Shown here piece after piece: positions 1 through 47,999 of a stretch of DNA of 64,000 nucleotides. This stretch comes from Clytia hemisphaerica (lineage: Eukaryota; Cnidaria; Hydrozoa; Leptothecata; Clytiidae). The stretch covers positions 186,001-250,000 of the forward strand of contig CACVBU010001021.1 of assembly GCA_902728285.1 (NCBI GenBank), in the 5' to 3' direction. The position numbers and the translations under genes are program-made. Numbering within the stretch: position 1 is the stretch's first letter; each line of letters opens with the position of its first letter. Below the pieces are notes generated by a model. It did no database searches. It was given only the letters and a program-made list of their open reading frames with translations, and had not been told where the DNA came from.

Positions 1-108
1 AATAAATTGCCAAAAGATGTCGCTGAGGCAAAAACAGTCAAAGTCTTCAAAGAAAGACTCAACACTGCATGGAGTAAACATCCGAAAAGATTCAACACAA
101 GACAATAG
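1..108 (+). mobile_element. 3' end of a LINE reverse-transcriptase ORF
   Basis: Frame 1 is open from the window edge to TAG at 106-108 and reads NKLPKDVAEAKTV, then KVFKERLNTAW. Seen: this 35-residue tail. Known: the pattern N-x-LP-x-x-V, then x-x-FK-x-x-L-x-x-W, is typical of the extreme C-terminus of reverse-transcriptase ORFs in non-LTR retrotransposons of the CR1/L2/Jockey type. Inferred: this is the end of a LINE whose body lies left of the window. A palindromic element begins at the stop codon, so the LINE 3' UTR is interrupted or replaced. The clade cannot be set from so short a piece. Confidence 0.6.
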
Positions 109-299
109 ACTTTTTTTCAAAGAGGATGTCCTGTTGAATAATTATGTAGCCCAGCCATAAAAACAATGATAGAGCCATGAATAATTACTGTATCATGCAT
201 ATTGTAATAATTATGCATGGTTTTATCATTGTTTTTCTGCTGGACTACCTACATAATTATTCAACAGTCGGGTGGCCTCTTTGAAAAAAGGTCTATTGT
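102..299. mobile_element. Palindromic MITE, family A copy 1
   Basis: The left half (from GACTTTTTTTCAAAGAGG) and right half (to CCTCTTTGAAAAAAGGTC) are near-perfect reverse complements over about 90 bases. Both contain TTGAATAATTATGTAG-type sequence. The flanks read CAA-TA and TA-TTG, which fits insertion at a TA dinucleotide as in Tc1/mariner-type elements. There is no coding capacity. A second copy lies at 617-798. Confidence 0.8.
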
Positions 300-616
300 A
301 AAATATGTATAATCACGATCAGTTCCAGAGGCCCTAGTGCGTCTAGAACTTTGTTAAATTATAATAAAATAATGTGTCGAAAGTTTTGCTATACATTTGA
401 GCGTTTGATTTAAACTTTTGAAAAATTGGTAGATTTTTCCCTGTGTATACTGTACATTTATTTTAGCCTGTATGTTTATTTATTTTAGCTCTGATTTCTC
501 CAGATTTCTTGCCTGTACGTTTATTTCAGCCTGTACGTTTATTAATTCCAATTTTATTTCCCCCCAGTACGTTTAATTTGGTCTGTATGTTTATTAGGCA
601 CCCACTGCTGACTGAA

Positions 617-798
617 CAGACCTTTTTTTAAAGAGGCAGCCATGTTGAATAATTATGTAGTCCAGCATAAAAACAATAATACAGCCATACATAATTACTG
701 TATCATGTATATTTTAAAAATTATGCATGGCTGTATTATTGTTTTTATGCTGGACTACATAATTATTCAACATGGCTGCCTCTTTAAAAAAAGGTCTA
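617..798. mobile_element. Palindromic MITE, family A copy 2
   Basis: This second copy of the family at 102-299 has cleaner arms. The left arm from GACCTTTTTTTAAAGAGG and the right arm ending CCTCTTTAAAAAAAGGTC pair over about 80 bases around a short centre near 710. The right flank is TA and the left is CA, suggesting a decayed TA target duplication. The 74-residue ORF across it (642-866) is a by-product of the palindrome. Confidence 0.8.
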
Positions 799-1355
799 CT
801 GTGCAGAAGAGAAGTAGAAGAGAAGAAGAAAAAAGTGGAGCACCACCTCTGTCTGAACCATACTAAATATCATGTGAAAGAAGAAATTCTGAAGTCAAAG
901 GAATGAAAAAAGAAAAAAGTGGCCTAATACTTACAGTACAGGCTGTTTTTAAAGATGCTTCCTCTGCTCTCTTCTCTTCTCCACCGACCCGTCTGTCTGT
1001 CTACCTGTCTGTGTATTTCACTTTCGCTTTCATGATTCCGAGTAAATTCATCTATTGAGATTAGGGAGGTAAAAATCACGTAAAAAGCTAGAAATCTTGC
1101 TTTTATGAAAGAAATTATCTCCTTAGTATTAAATAATATGATATTTAGCAAAGTTTCCTTGGCGAGGGCCAAAAATAAAAATGGTAGTCAAAGCCGTTCA
1201 GACTAGAATTTTTTTATGAAGTTCAGGTGCAGAGAGGTGCAGCCAGGATAGGAGCGAAAGAAAAACAAAACAACTGAAGAATCTTTATGCTATGGTAATG
1301 ATTATTATCCACCTACTCAATTTGCAAGTTGCTAGCGCGAAACCAAAATCAATAC

Positions 1356-1517
1356 TAGCCGTATTGTATAAGGGTTGCGAAGCGATCCAGATTCCACCTC
1401 AATTTCGCAAGTTACTAGCAAAATAAGAGACTCTCTAACTAGCCGTATTGTAAAAGGGTTGCGAAGCGATCCAGACTCCACCTCAATTCGCAAGTTGCTA
1501 GCAAAATAAGAGACACT
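1356..1517. repeat. Two tandem ~80-bp units
   Basis: Two adjacent copies run from AGCCGTATTGTA through AGGGTTGCGAAGCGATCC to GCTAGCAAAATAAGAGAC. A diverged third copy of the AAGCGATCCAGA part occurs near 3722, so the unit belongs to a dispersed repeat flanking the duplicated block at 1734-3660. Confidence 0.6.
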
Positions 1518-1539
1518 CTAAATTAATAAAGCCGCTATT

Positions 1540-1720
1540 CATGATATGCACCATTGCAATGTCTTCCGTTCCACCCAATAGCTGATTGGTTGAAAGTGAC
1601 GTATTGACTGCTTTTACGTCACTTCCAACGACGTATTGACTGCTTTTACGTCACTTCCAACCAATGAGCTATTGGTTCCGTGACGTAATGTCAGAAGACA
1701 TTGCAGTGGTGCATATCATG
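1540..1720. mobile_element. Inverted-repeat (foldback) element
   Basis: The left end CATGATATGCACCATTGCAA is matched by the right end TTGCAGTGGTGCATATCATG, enclosing about 180 bp. The interior holds two tandem copies of a unit containing TGACGTATTGACTGC and TTTTACGTCACTTCCAA. No ORF is present. It is probably a non-autonomous DNA transposon. Confidence 0.65.
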
Positions 1721-1733
1721 TATATATAGAGAC

Positions 1734-2443
1734 AGGGTCGTAAGAGCCTTAATGCCCCAAACACACCACATAATCCACGAAGTCATAACATAACACCCGC
1801 CGCCGCCCGCCCGCGCATCGCTCTTTTGTTTTCCTTCTAGTTATTCTAGTGTAAATGGTGCCTTAATAAAATCGAACGATATTCGTCGAACGATCGAACA
1901 TTTTTATTCGAATCACGAATCGTCTGTCGAAATCATCAAAACATAAAAATAAAACAAAAACAAAAATGTACAAAGATGGCTTGTTGGTTCTTGGGCAGTT
2001 TTGATTTATTTCTTTACAAATTCGACAAATTTTCTTTATCATAGAATATCCACTTGGTTTTGCAAGGTAAGTTTCGTTCACTTTTAGTCTAAAAGAGCAC
2101 TCCTCCCGCCCGCGCAACTTGCAAAAACCTCTCATTGATTGTGACCTTATTTGATACTTGATACTTGCTGTTAAAAGTCAAGGGATGATGAAGATCCTTT
2201 CTGTCACCGTTCAAACTATTTTTTTCCATTTAACAGCAAAATAAAAATTTAAAACCAAAGAACCACTGCTTAGATTGCTTAGATGCATGCCGCCCGTGCG
2301 GCAATTTGATCAACTTCAGATTTTAAGTCCGTGTTTCGGCTTCCGGTAATTTTGTTGCTGTTCACTGTTAGGGTACACCATTTTAAAACGGCATTTTTCA
2401 CAGTTCTAGCTACCAAACCAAGAAAGTTTTCGTGGCTTCAAGC
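1734..2443. repeat. ~700-bp direct repeat, left copy
   Basis: This block starts AGGGTCGTAAGAGCCTTAAT and ends GTGGCTTCAAGC. It is repeated in the same orientation at 2967-3660 with scattered substitutions and small indels. It contains no convincing gene. Two long direct repeats around a short interior could be LTRs of a tiny retroelement, but the ends are not TG...CA, so a simple segmental duplication is as likely. Confidence 0.7.
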
Positions 2444-2966
2444 CAAACCATTCAAGGTCATTTTGATAAAATCATCGGTTTGAAGATGTGATTTATATAG
2501 CAAATTTTATAGCAAATTTTCGCTTGGGATAGAAGTTAAAGGTACTTGCACAATATAGCAAAACTGCTTCGCTCATAAATTCGCTTCGCAAAAATCCCTC
2601 TTCTAATAAAGCCGCTATAGAGACAGCAATCCTGGCCATAATATTTGAGACAAAAGGGAAATTCCCACAAAATCTTATAACCACAAGTATTTTGGAAGCG
2701 CTCTAAATTAGGTTAGACGAAATAGAGTTTTAACTCTGAGTTTTAACATTAGACTTAACACTTAGAACCTTAGAATCTGAGGATCCAAAAGTCCCAGAAT
2801 GGTCCAACAGGGCTCAGAATATAGCCTGGAAGTCAATTAACCCCACCCAAATCGAAATACTCGAATAAATTTATCAATTAGCCCAAAAATGACTTTCTCG
2901 CCCGAATTCCAAATTTTGAAAAACGAGGAAATAAGCTAAATTCTCAATATATTTTGGCCCGGATTG

Positions 2967-3660
2967 AGGGTCGTAAGAGCCTTAATGCCCCAAACACACC
3001 ACATAATCCACGGCGGCACAACACCCGCCGCTGCCCGCGCATCGCTCTTTTGTTTTCCTTCTAGTTATTCTAGTGTAAATGGTGCCTTAATAAAATTGAA
3101 CGATATTCGTCGAACGATCAAACATTTTTATTCGAATCACGAATCGTCTGTCGAAATCATCACAAAACATAAAAATAAAACAAAAACAAAAATATACAAA
3201 GATGGCTTGTTGGTTCTTCGGCAGTTTTGATTTATTTCTTGACAAATTCGACAAATTTTCTTTATCATAGAATATCCACTTGGTTTTGCAAGGTAAGTTT
3301 CGTTCACTAAAAGAGCACTCCTCCCGCCCGCGCAACTTGCAAAAACCTCTCATTGATTGTGACCTTATTTGATACTTGATACTTGCTGTTAAAAGTCAAG
3401 GGATGATGAAGATCCTTTCTGTCACCGTTCAAACTATTTTTTTCCATTTAACAGCAAAATAAAAATCAAAAACCGAAGAACCACTGCTTAGATTGCTTAG
3501 ATGCGTTCCGCCCGCGCGGCAATTTGATCAACTTCAGATTCTAAGTCCATGTTTCGGCTTCCGGTAATTTTTTGCTGTTCACTGCTAGGGTACACCATTT
3601 TAAAACGACATTTTTCGCAGTCCTGGCTACCAAACCGAGAAAATTTGCGTGGCTTCAAGC
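2967..3660. repeat. ~700-bp direct repeat, right copy
   Basis: This is the same block as 1734-2443, slightly shorter, separated from it by about 520 bp of unrelated AT-rich sequence. The short ORFs on both strands within it are mirrored in the left copy and show no protein-like conservation. Confidence 0.7.
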
Positions 3661-6600
3661 AAAGACATGCGGGAGGCAGGAGAGACAAAAACAAGCCGTA
3701 AATGTCATGTTTATAAGTTACGAAGCGATCCAGAGCCTCCTCGATTTGTAAGTTGCAAACAAAAATTTAATGACAAACAAACGCCGTATATATATATACA
3801 GTACGGCATTTTACCCGGATCAGGGGACGTCACCCGATCAAACTACGTCGCTCATTCTGGATACGCGCGTCTCTCGATCGAGGGACGGTGTAGTCCGATC
3901 GAGGGACGGTTTTCAATCACTTTTATTCTTTCGTTTTTCTGCCCGCGGCGCAAACTTTTGGGCCAATGATGAAATCTGCATGAAGGTAATCTCTGAAAAA
4001 TTTGCCGTCGAATGAGCGTTCAAACTAAAATTTTCACCATGCGGTTCTCGAATAAACTTACTTTTATTGAGCGACTTGCGGTGACGTCCCAAATGCCGTA
4101 CTGGTATATCAAAGTAAGACAGAGTAAGATGAAAACCCTACCAACACTCTCGCTCGGGGATCTTGAATTTAAAAAGAGTTACAGTGTTAATTACAATGAT
4201 AAACTATCTCATTTTGTAAGTGTTTATTTTCTGAGAGATACAAAATAGTATATTAAATATTATTAACTTATTTATCTAAACATTTTATAGCGCAAATTTA
4301 AATATATGGCTTAATCACAAGTGTTACGCGTAAGCCAAATCGCGTATTACGAACAACCTCTAAATTGCCGAGTACAGGAGAAAAAAAATCGAAATTCAAA
4401 ATGGCGGCCAAGCCCACGCTGATAACTATCAAAAATCTTTGTTTTTCAATCAGCTATTGCAGCTCAATAAATCAATTAAATAATTTGAAATAAAAAGTAA
4501 ACAAACCTTGAACCTTTCATGAATCCAAATAAATAAAAGTATTCATCTAAAGTGAAGATTACATTTCAAAATAAAATGATTTCCAAACCAACCTAAAGTC
4601 AGTGTCTGGCAACTAAAAATTTCTCTGCGGGGTCACTGGCAAGGAGTTACGACTTCAGACTTTAGATTCCAATTCTTGTATAGGCTGCAACTTCACTGCC
4701 AAATGATCTGTATTACAAATACTTCCAAATGGGTCCATAAGTTAAGAAAATGAGATTATCATCTAGCACGGGGGTTTTGTTTTTAAAAACAAACTTTAAA
4801 ATAAAATTGTTAATGTACTTCTTACTTAAAATATCACTTACTTATATAATTTATTTATGATATAACACCCCTTTCTTAAATAAATGGCCTCTTAAAGTCT
4901 TTTATGTTTGCAGCAAGAAGGGAGAAACATTTAATTTGACCCCCGGTTTTTTTTCTCTTTTTCTAGCTAATTCCCGCGTGTTAGTGTAGACACAACTTTA
5001 ATCCTGGGAAATGAAACGTTTTCATTGGTCTAAAATCACGGATGGTCACGTGATTAGAATTTTTATCCAGGGAAATGCCGTGTCCGCAATGTTTTGCTTT
5101 AGTGAGATTGACCATTTTGTTGTTTAGATTTGAGCGGGCAAAATTTCTGTACAAACCAAAATATGGCTTCGTTGGAATACCTGTTGAAACACTTGTGAAA
5201 TAAAAAACAAATGATGGCAGTTCTGTTTTTTTCTTCAGACCCACGGGAAAAGTTTTTTGCCGAACTAGCTATTATTTTACAAATATCGGAAAAGAACTCC
5301 CATAAAAATTCCGATACATGAACCCATTGGTTAATTTCGGGGCGGCTTCAAGAAGGTCATAATGGCAAATAACTTAAAAATTTCTAATGAGGAAATGTGT
5401 GGAATTCATTCGATGTTGATGGCTTGTTGATTCTGTAACGAGAGAAAACAGGTTTAACTTTTTCTAACCAAGGAATATCAGAGACCTTCACTGTACCTTC
5501 ACTGAAATGGGTTAAAGTTTGAGGAAAGATTAGCACTTCTAAAAGTGCTAAGTTACAAAAGGAGCAGTGTGAGGATTTAACATCCAAAGTGAAACAAACT
5601 GAGGAAACACGAGAATTGGTGGTGTCATGCACAAACCACTGAAGAACACTGAACTTTTAAAAATGTTTAGCCATATAGGGACCAATTTAGTATATCGCGC
5701 GCACATTTATACCAAACGAGATATGCAGGCAATAAAACAAAAGGGGTTGCACATGCTTCAGAACACTTAGTCTTAATGGACGTAAGTCCACTCTCTGTTT
5801 GCATTGCACATAGCATACTGTCGTTTTGTATAAGATTTCCATTTCCGCACTGCTGTAAGATTCCTTTGCCACTTTTCTAGCAGAAAAAAACAGGACTTCA
5901 GGTAGTCAAAAAATAAGCTTAAGAAAATTAGACTGTTTCTTGAGTAAACACAAGATTTTCCATACTGTTAGAAATCTCATGCCAGTTATCCGAAAAAATA
6001 GCAGCGGAAAGATTCCGGAAAAGTGACAAAAATCTTGTGTGGAAATGGGAGGGGGCTTGGGGGCGCTGGAAGTCCCAGCAAATGGATCCAGGACTGAGCC
6101 CTGGGAAATTTGATCTTCTCTTGCCTAAAAGTTGCTTAAAAAATAAACTTTATATATTCTATTTACACTCTAGGTTGTTATATGACGGTTGAGAGAGAGG
6201 CAGAGAGCAAGGTGGATACACTTAAACCAGGCATAATGAAATCAGGTTTTAGAATAGCAGTGCTCCTCGCCTTTTGAAAAGCTTTGACTTACGCGAATAT
6301 CATTTTTATATCCCCTCCTTATGCCAATACGCCAATATATAGGCCCAAAGTAATTACTGCCTCACTCCGAATATATTTGGTGTACTGTGCACCATTTCTA
6401 GACTGGTGTATTCTGTTTGAAATTCCTGATTCAACGAGGATTCAAGGTCCTCTTAATAATTCACTGCGTGTGTAATCAATACTAGTCAAAGCTCCACCTA
6501 TACTCGCAAGTTTTATAAATTATAGCAAAATATGAGTAACTAAAAATCAAAATAAAAGGGGCTGCGGGTGCTACAGAACTCTCCAAAACTCTCCTCCACT

Positions 6601-6936
6601 CTGTTTGCATAACGAAGACATAGAGATTCAGCCTGGACCTCTTATTTTGGTGACCTCAATCAGGTCCAAAACAGCCGATCAATTTACCAGTTTTCATAGT
6701 TAACAAAAAGCCTCACAAATCCCCCTTAGACTGAATCAGCAATGCAATTATTTTTCGCAATGACAACCTCTATCATAATTCCTGTGGAATGCGCTTTTTT
6801 TGGAAATTTTTTTCCCCCACAAAAATTAGTTCCATTAAAATTAGTTCCCTTTAAGGTAGTCAAATCCATACATAGTTTTTAATATTCTATTAACCTTCTA
6901 TTTTTTAAGATACTATATATATAAGTTATTGGCAAA
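3661..6936. other. Intergenic DNA upstream of VPS50
   Basis: I see no supportable gene here. There are short AT-rich ORFs, a doubled GATCGAGGGACGGT near 3876-3910, and a TATATATA run just before the VPS50 start codon. The promoter and any untranslated first exon of VPS50 should lie in the right part, but nothing fixes their position. Confidence 0.4.
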
Positions 6937-42642
<35,706 letters not shown>

Positions 42643-43343
42643 TGTACACTGACCCTTAAGTCAGGATTAGTAGATATTTTAAAGAATTGTACATCCCTTT
42701 TTCAACTTGTTATATTTTTTTACATTTTAAGTAATTTTTTTCGCTTCTGATGCATATACAAATCGCAACAACTAAGAAGTTTGAATTCGCGGATTTTAGC
42801 GATCAAAAGTTTAAAGTTTAAACTTTACTTTGTTTCGGCAAAAAGGGATACGAGGATGGGCTGCAGATTTATAAAATCCGAATGCTAGATGTCGTGCTTT
42901 AAGCCATCACAGGCAAAAAAATTGAATATTGGAAAAAATATTGTTGCTAGTGTTTTCGAAAACCCGCGAAGCTTCTAATTGTTCAAGCGCTAATTTTCTA
43001 TTGTAATGTCACGTGACCTAGGTAGGATTTCCTACCTGACCACGGCATATTTTTCAGCCAAAGCACGAGATCTAGCCCTTCTATGTGCAGTACATGACCA
43101 TACCTTTTTTCAGTTACATCAAAAAAATTCTGCTAAGCTTATTAAATCTGAAAATATTCATCATTCGGTACTTCGGATGGTTTTTGCTACATTCTAACTC
43201 TGCCCTCTTCATTTCATGATTTTGTTGACAATTCAGACACCAATGCAATCTTTTAGATTCTAAATAACTTTTCAACTTTCCGGTAATTAGATTCATAGAT
43301 AATATAATTTTTTGTATTTTGATGTATTTATAATGTTTTCGTT

Positions 43344-43640
43344 TTGGTGGGGATTATAGTTTTAGTTTTTCCAAAGGAGCTCTTCAACCATTTAATGGCA
43401 CTGAAATCCGCAAAATTGAATTTCGAAGATGAGGACCAAAGCATTGAAAATTTGTCCAATTTTCAGTCGATTTCAGAACATATTATAATGTTGCTGATTG
43501 CCCTCAGTGAGATAATTACTGCGAAAGTCTTATGTGAATTATTAAGAAGTGTCAATATTTATAATTGTGATTTTGCCTGTCGATATTTGAATTATCATTT
43601 CTACTTTTTATTTTTCATTCTACTGAAAAGTATATCATGA
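43344..43640 (+). other. Unrecognised coding-like segment downstream of VPS50
   Basis: An open frame contains FPKELFNHLMALKSAKLNFE and DEDQSIENLSNFQSISE, with amino-acid use more protein-like than neighbouring ORFs. An acceptor-like TTATAG precedes it, and TTTTCAG words occur inside. I recognise no family. It could be a stray exon, a pseudogene fragment or chance. It lies 700 bp past the VPS50 stop. Confidence 0.25.
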
Positions 43641-43753
43641 TCTATGTTTGAGAAGCTGCTTCTTGCTTTTAAATTATTTTCCAGATATCTTGATGACGGT
43701 TTAGAATGAAATGGCATAGGAAAAATATTTCTGATCTGGTTAGTATTTTAGTG

Positions 43754-45342
43754 AAAGGGGCCCCTTCAGCGGTTTGCGTGAATGCGTGAATGGGCTTTTT
43801 TGGTTGCGTGAATGCGTGAAAATCGAAAAAAAATTGCGTGAATGCGTGAATTGAAAAAAACTTGCGTGAACGTGAAAATCCATATTTCTATTGCGTGAAT
43901 GCGTGAATCTGCCCTGTTTTTTTGCGTGAACGCGTGAATTTTTCCTTTTCACAAAGGTGCGTACCTATTCCAAATTCAAGGGATGCCAGGTGAAGGTGTA
44001 CAAAAAAATCAGCGACTTTCAAATTCTCTATTTTATAAGACGATTCATGATTTAGATGCGCTTTCTAGCAATCTAGACACCTTAAATTTCCAGATTTTTT
44101 CGCTCGGGCCAAACATGTATTGGCCCTCGAATTCTTAAATAACTCTAATTTGCCCCCTTGAAAGTGTTTAAGATAAAGCCATGGTTATGCATGATGAGTG
44201 ATCCAGGGCCAGGGCCAGGGCCAGCCAGGGCTAGAGTCACTGGGGGCAGGAGGCGGCCATGACTTCACCACGTTTTTGCAAATAAAAAGAAACTTATTTC
44301 AAAGAAATTTTACCCATGATGTAGACTTTCGATAACCTGATTTCTTGGCAAAATTAGTCTGAAATGGAGTCGTATCAAACCCTAGTCGTATTTAAGCACA
44401 TCAGAGGGTTAAAATAGAAATTTTCTCCTGTCGGCGCAAAACATGGTTGCGCCTCCTTAGTCACTATGTTTTCGGCCCCTCCACGTTAGGAAATTAATTC
44501 GCGAGCCCTGATTAAAACCTTTCTTTTTAATTTTTTTTGATCGCTTCGCTCGCAACAAATGTTCATTCTTTTACCTCATTTTACAAGCTATCAAGCGATC
44601 GTACCTTGCCTCTAACGAATTTAGACTACATTCTTTCTCAATGGTGTTAAAGAGAGCATTTTTAGCCAAACGCGAGTGACAGAAATGCAAAAATTTCCTC
44701 TCTGCGTAAACCATGGTTGCGCATCCTTACCCCTGAGCTAAGCATCATGGTGTCATACTCGAGTTTGTTTGACCTATTTTTGATAATGTTTAAGCTATTT
44801 TTTGTACAAAAATTCGCCTGCGGCGCATATCTTTTCACTTACTATCGCGATACGTTAACTGCAGAAGCTTCACCTTTTCTAAACGATCGTGACAAGTTAG
44901 AAGAATCAAATATTTTGCGTGATGGCATGTGATTAAAGTTGAAAAATTACGTAACGCTTTCTATTTGGGGGCTTCTTATGACGCTACCAAACACGGTGTT
45001 TTATAGTAAGGTCTACAGGAAAAAATCACTACTGAGTTAAGTTTTTCTCAAGTGCATGACCAGATCCGGTCGAATAATATCTCGAGTACAGCCTTGTCAT
45101 ACTTTTTTATGCAAATCGAACGTTTTACTCCATAATGGCGGAAATTACGTAAATTACGTAACTTAGCGAAATGTGCAAGACCTCTATTTTTGACATTTTC
45201 CCCGATTTTTTCCGAAAATCTCCCCGATTTCCCAAAAAATTGGGTTTGCGTGAATTTCGAGAAAAACTTGCGTGAATGCGTGAATTGCGAAAAAATTTTC
45301 GTGAATGCGTGAAATTTGGGTCCGCTGGGGGGGGGGGGGCCT
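43754..45342. mobile_element. GCGTGAATGCGTGAA element, long copy
   Basis: It begins AAAGGGGCCCCTTCAGCGG and ends TCCGCTGGGG...GGGCC, an inverted repeat of the ends. Sub-terminal zones (43777-43945 and 45245-45315) are tandem GCGTGAATGCGTGAA words separated by short A/T runs. About 1.3 kb of unrelated sequence sits between the zones. Compared with the 377-bp copy at 50439, the middle looks like an insertion. ORFs reading FTHSRN are this repeat. Confidence 0.72.
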
Positions 45343-45697
45343 CGTGAAATGTTGGTGTGATTTTGTCAGTTTTGTTACAATTTTTCTACATTCTGGGACC
45401 TGGGATTAACTTTGTGTTCCGGACTTTACTGACCTTAGCATGTACTGTTTCATATCAAAACAAAATCTCGTTTCAATTCTGTGAAAGAAAGAAATTTCTG
45501 TAATTTTTTTAATTTTCTTTTTTTAATTTTGTTGTTGATGTTGTAAAGAATTTTTTGTTATTGTTTCTTTATGTATAATAGTCAAATTCATAATGTCAAT
45601 GTCAAATATTTTTGATAAAAATGATGAAATTTTGCATTTTTATATTGTTTTGATTTAAGCTTCAGTTGTAAACTTTAAGTCTGTCCTAGACTAAGTG

Positions 45698-45932
45698 ATA
45701 CACGTTTTTTTAATAAGAACAAACTTTATAAGAACAAGGCTTCGATGGCCGAAATGCTAAGAACAAGTTAAGAACATTTTTAGGCCTGCAGACATGAAAA
45801 CACCATGTTTAAGAAAAAGGGCAAAAATACTAAAATATAAGAACATTTTAAAAACATTTTTAGGCTTATAAAAAAAGTTAAGAACATCTAAAGGCTTCAA
45901 AAATTTTGGATGTTCTTATAAAAAAACGTATA
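45698..45932. mobile_element. MITE family B, reference-like copy
   Basis: It runs from ACACGTTTTTTTAATAAGAA to GATGTTCTTATAAAAAAACG, enclosing repeated AAGAACATTTTTAGGC words. About 235 bp, non-coding and intergenic. Confidence 0.75.
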
Positions 45933-46007
45933 TGTAACAAATACAAAAAGGCTGTAAATCTTCTTGATAGGGTTCGAAATATATCTAACAGTTTGTGGTC
46001 GTTGAAA

Positions 46008-46607
46008 GTATATTTTTAATCAACTACTTGGAGTGGAGAACTGAGCTTTAATTTTATTTTCCATATTTAAGGAGTAATTCTTGGATCATAGAACATCATT
46101 ATTCAATCAACAATATAGCAAGATTGAAAATTACAATTTCAAATTAAATAAGCCTATAGTGTGTCAGGAGTAGCCTCTGTATCACATAAAAGAATCAAGA
46201 TGAACGTGTTGTTTTGCATTTTCAAGCTTTATTAATTTCAAAGAATTTTAAAATTTTGTAAACCACTTTAGGCCATAAGATCCATATGGATACCAAATTC
46301 GTATACCCATTTCGGCCAAAGAATCCATATGGATACCTATTGTCAAATGATGACAGAGGGTGTCAACACCAATTTTTTGCCAAAAAAGGAGTTAATGGTC
46401 TGAAAATAGCCTAAGGTCAAAATTTCAATTTTTTTGCTCAATGCTATCCTATTTCGGCCTATAAAGGGTTAAGAACAAGTTATGAACATTTTAAGGCTTT
46501 GCGGACTCTAAAATATCCAATTTCTTAGGAAAATGGACAAAAATGCTCAAAAAATGGTGAAAATAAGAACATAATAAAAACATTTTTAGGCCTAAAACTA
46601 AAAAAGT
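46008..46607. repeat. Tandem duplicate lacking its middle (upstream copy)
   Basis: 46008-46118 repeats at 46606-46717 and 46117-46607 repeats at 47415-47905, both almost identical. The upstream copy therefore equals the downstream 1.3-kb segment minus about 697 bp. The junction at 46117-46120 falls on a short AGC shared by both sides. Confidence 0.85.
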
Positions 46608-47905
46608 ATATTTTTAATCAACTACTTGGAGTGGAGAACTGAGCTTTAATTTTATTTTCCATATTTAAGGAGTAATTCTTGGATCATAGAACATCATTAT
46701 TCAATCAACAATATAGCTCGCAGTTTATCACTGATTGACTTTTTAAAATTATCTAAAACCAAAAAACGAGCCCTACACGTTTTCTATATAAGAACAAACT
46801 ATATAAGAGCATAAGGCTTCGATGGCCAAAATGTTAACCCTTTATAAGTATAGGCCAAGGTATCCATATGAATACCTAAACTTTGAGACATCATAGAATT
46901 ACGTACGTTTCTCCTTTTCATCTACATAAGTTTTTAAATAACTTTTCAATAACTTTAGCTACAGCTCATTCCTTTAACCCCATTTTGTACACGTGGAAAT
47001 GTACTGACTTTGAAATGGAATATCTCGACGAATAATTATGCTATTGACATGCAGTTTTTTGTATTGGAAAGCTTATAAAACAGGCTATTGCCTCAAATTT
47101 ATTCCAATTTATTGCATAATTAATTTTTGAAAATTGGGTTATCCGTATGGATCTTGTGGCCCAAATAGTATCGGAAAAATGGTATCTACTGTATATGGAT
47201 ATTGTGGCCTAAATGGGTTAAAAATTTTCAATCGTGTCTTCAACATCATACTCAAAAATAAAGAGACTTTATTCATACGTGCCTGTGCAAGATTGATCTA
47301 GCGCATGTCTTAAACATGCTGAATACAATGATATAATTTTTACTATAAAAACAATACATCGAAGTGGCTTATGTTGCTGTAGCATACTACAAGGTGAATC
47401 ACAATTTTTAAGTCAGCAAGATTGAAAATTACAATTTCAAATTAAATAAGCCTATAGTGTGTCAGGAGTAGCCTCTGTATCACATAAAAGAATCAAGATG
47501 AACGTGTTGTTTTGCATTTTCAAGCTTTATTAATTTCAAAGAATTTTAAAATTTTGTAAACCACTTTAGGCCATAAGATCCATATGGATACCAAATTCGT
47601 ATACCCATTTCGGCCAAAGAATCCATATGGATACCTATTGTCAAATGATGACAGAGGGTGTCAACACCAATTTTTTGCCAAAAAAGGAGTTAATGGTCTG
47701 AAAATAGCCTAAGGTCAAAATTTCAATTTTTTTGCTCAATGCTATCCTATTTCGGCCTATAAAGGGTTAAGAACAAGTTATGAACATTTTAAGGCTTTGC
47801 GGACTCTAAAATATCCAATTTCTTAGGAAAATGGACAAAAATGCTCAAAAAATGGTGAAAATAAGAACATAATAAAAACATTTTTAGGCCTAAAACTAAA
47901 AAAGT
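46606..47905. repeat. Tandem duplicate, full-length (downstream copy)
   Basis: This is the intact partner of 46008-46607. It contains most of a family B MITE (46775-47958) that is itself split by another element. Confidence 0.85.
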
Positions 47906-47958
47906 TGAGAACATCTGAAGACTTCAAAAAATTTTGATGTTCTTATAAAAAAATGTGT
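46775..47958. mobile_element. MITE family B copy split by a nested element
   Basis: The outer ends are TACACGTTTTCTATATAAGA and GATGTTCTTATAAAAAAATG. The normal family interior (GGCTTCGATGGCCAAAATG) is broken at 46836, where AACCCTTTATAAGTATAGGCC starts, and resumes after GGCCTATAAAGGGTT at 47754-47768. The inserted 0.9 kb has its own inverted ends and many ATCCATATGGAT words, possibly two related units joined near 47221. Confidence 0.7.
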
Positions 47959-47999
47959 ACTCTCAATCAACCAGTCAGAACTTGTATCTTTTGACTGAA

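Noticed and set aside
43740-43952. 70-residue ORF of FTHSRN repeats
   Set aside because: It is produced by the GCGTGAATGCGTGAA words of a transposon end; the same words occur at 50433.
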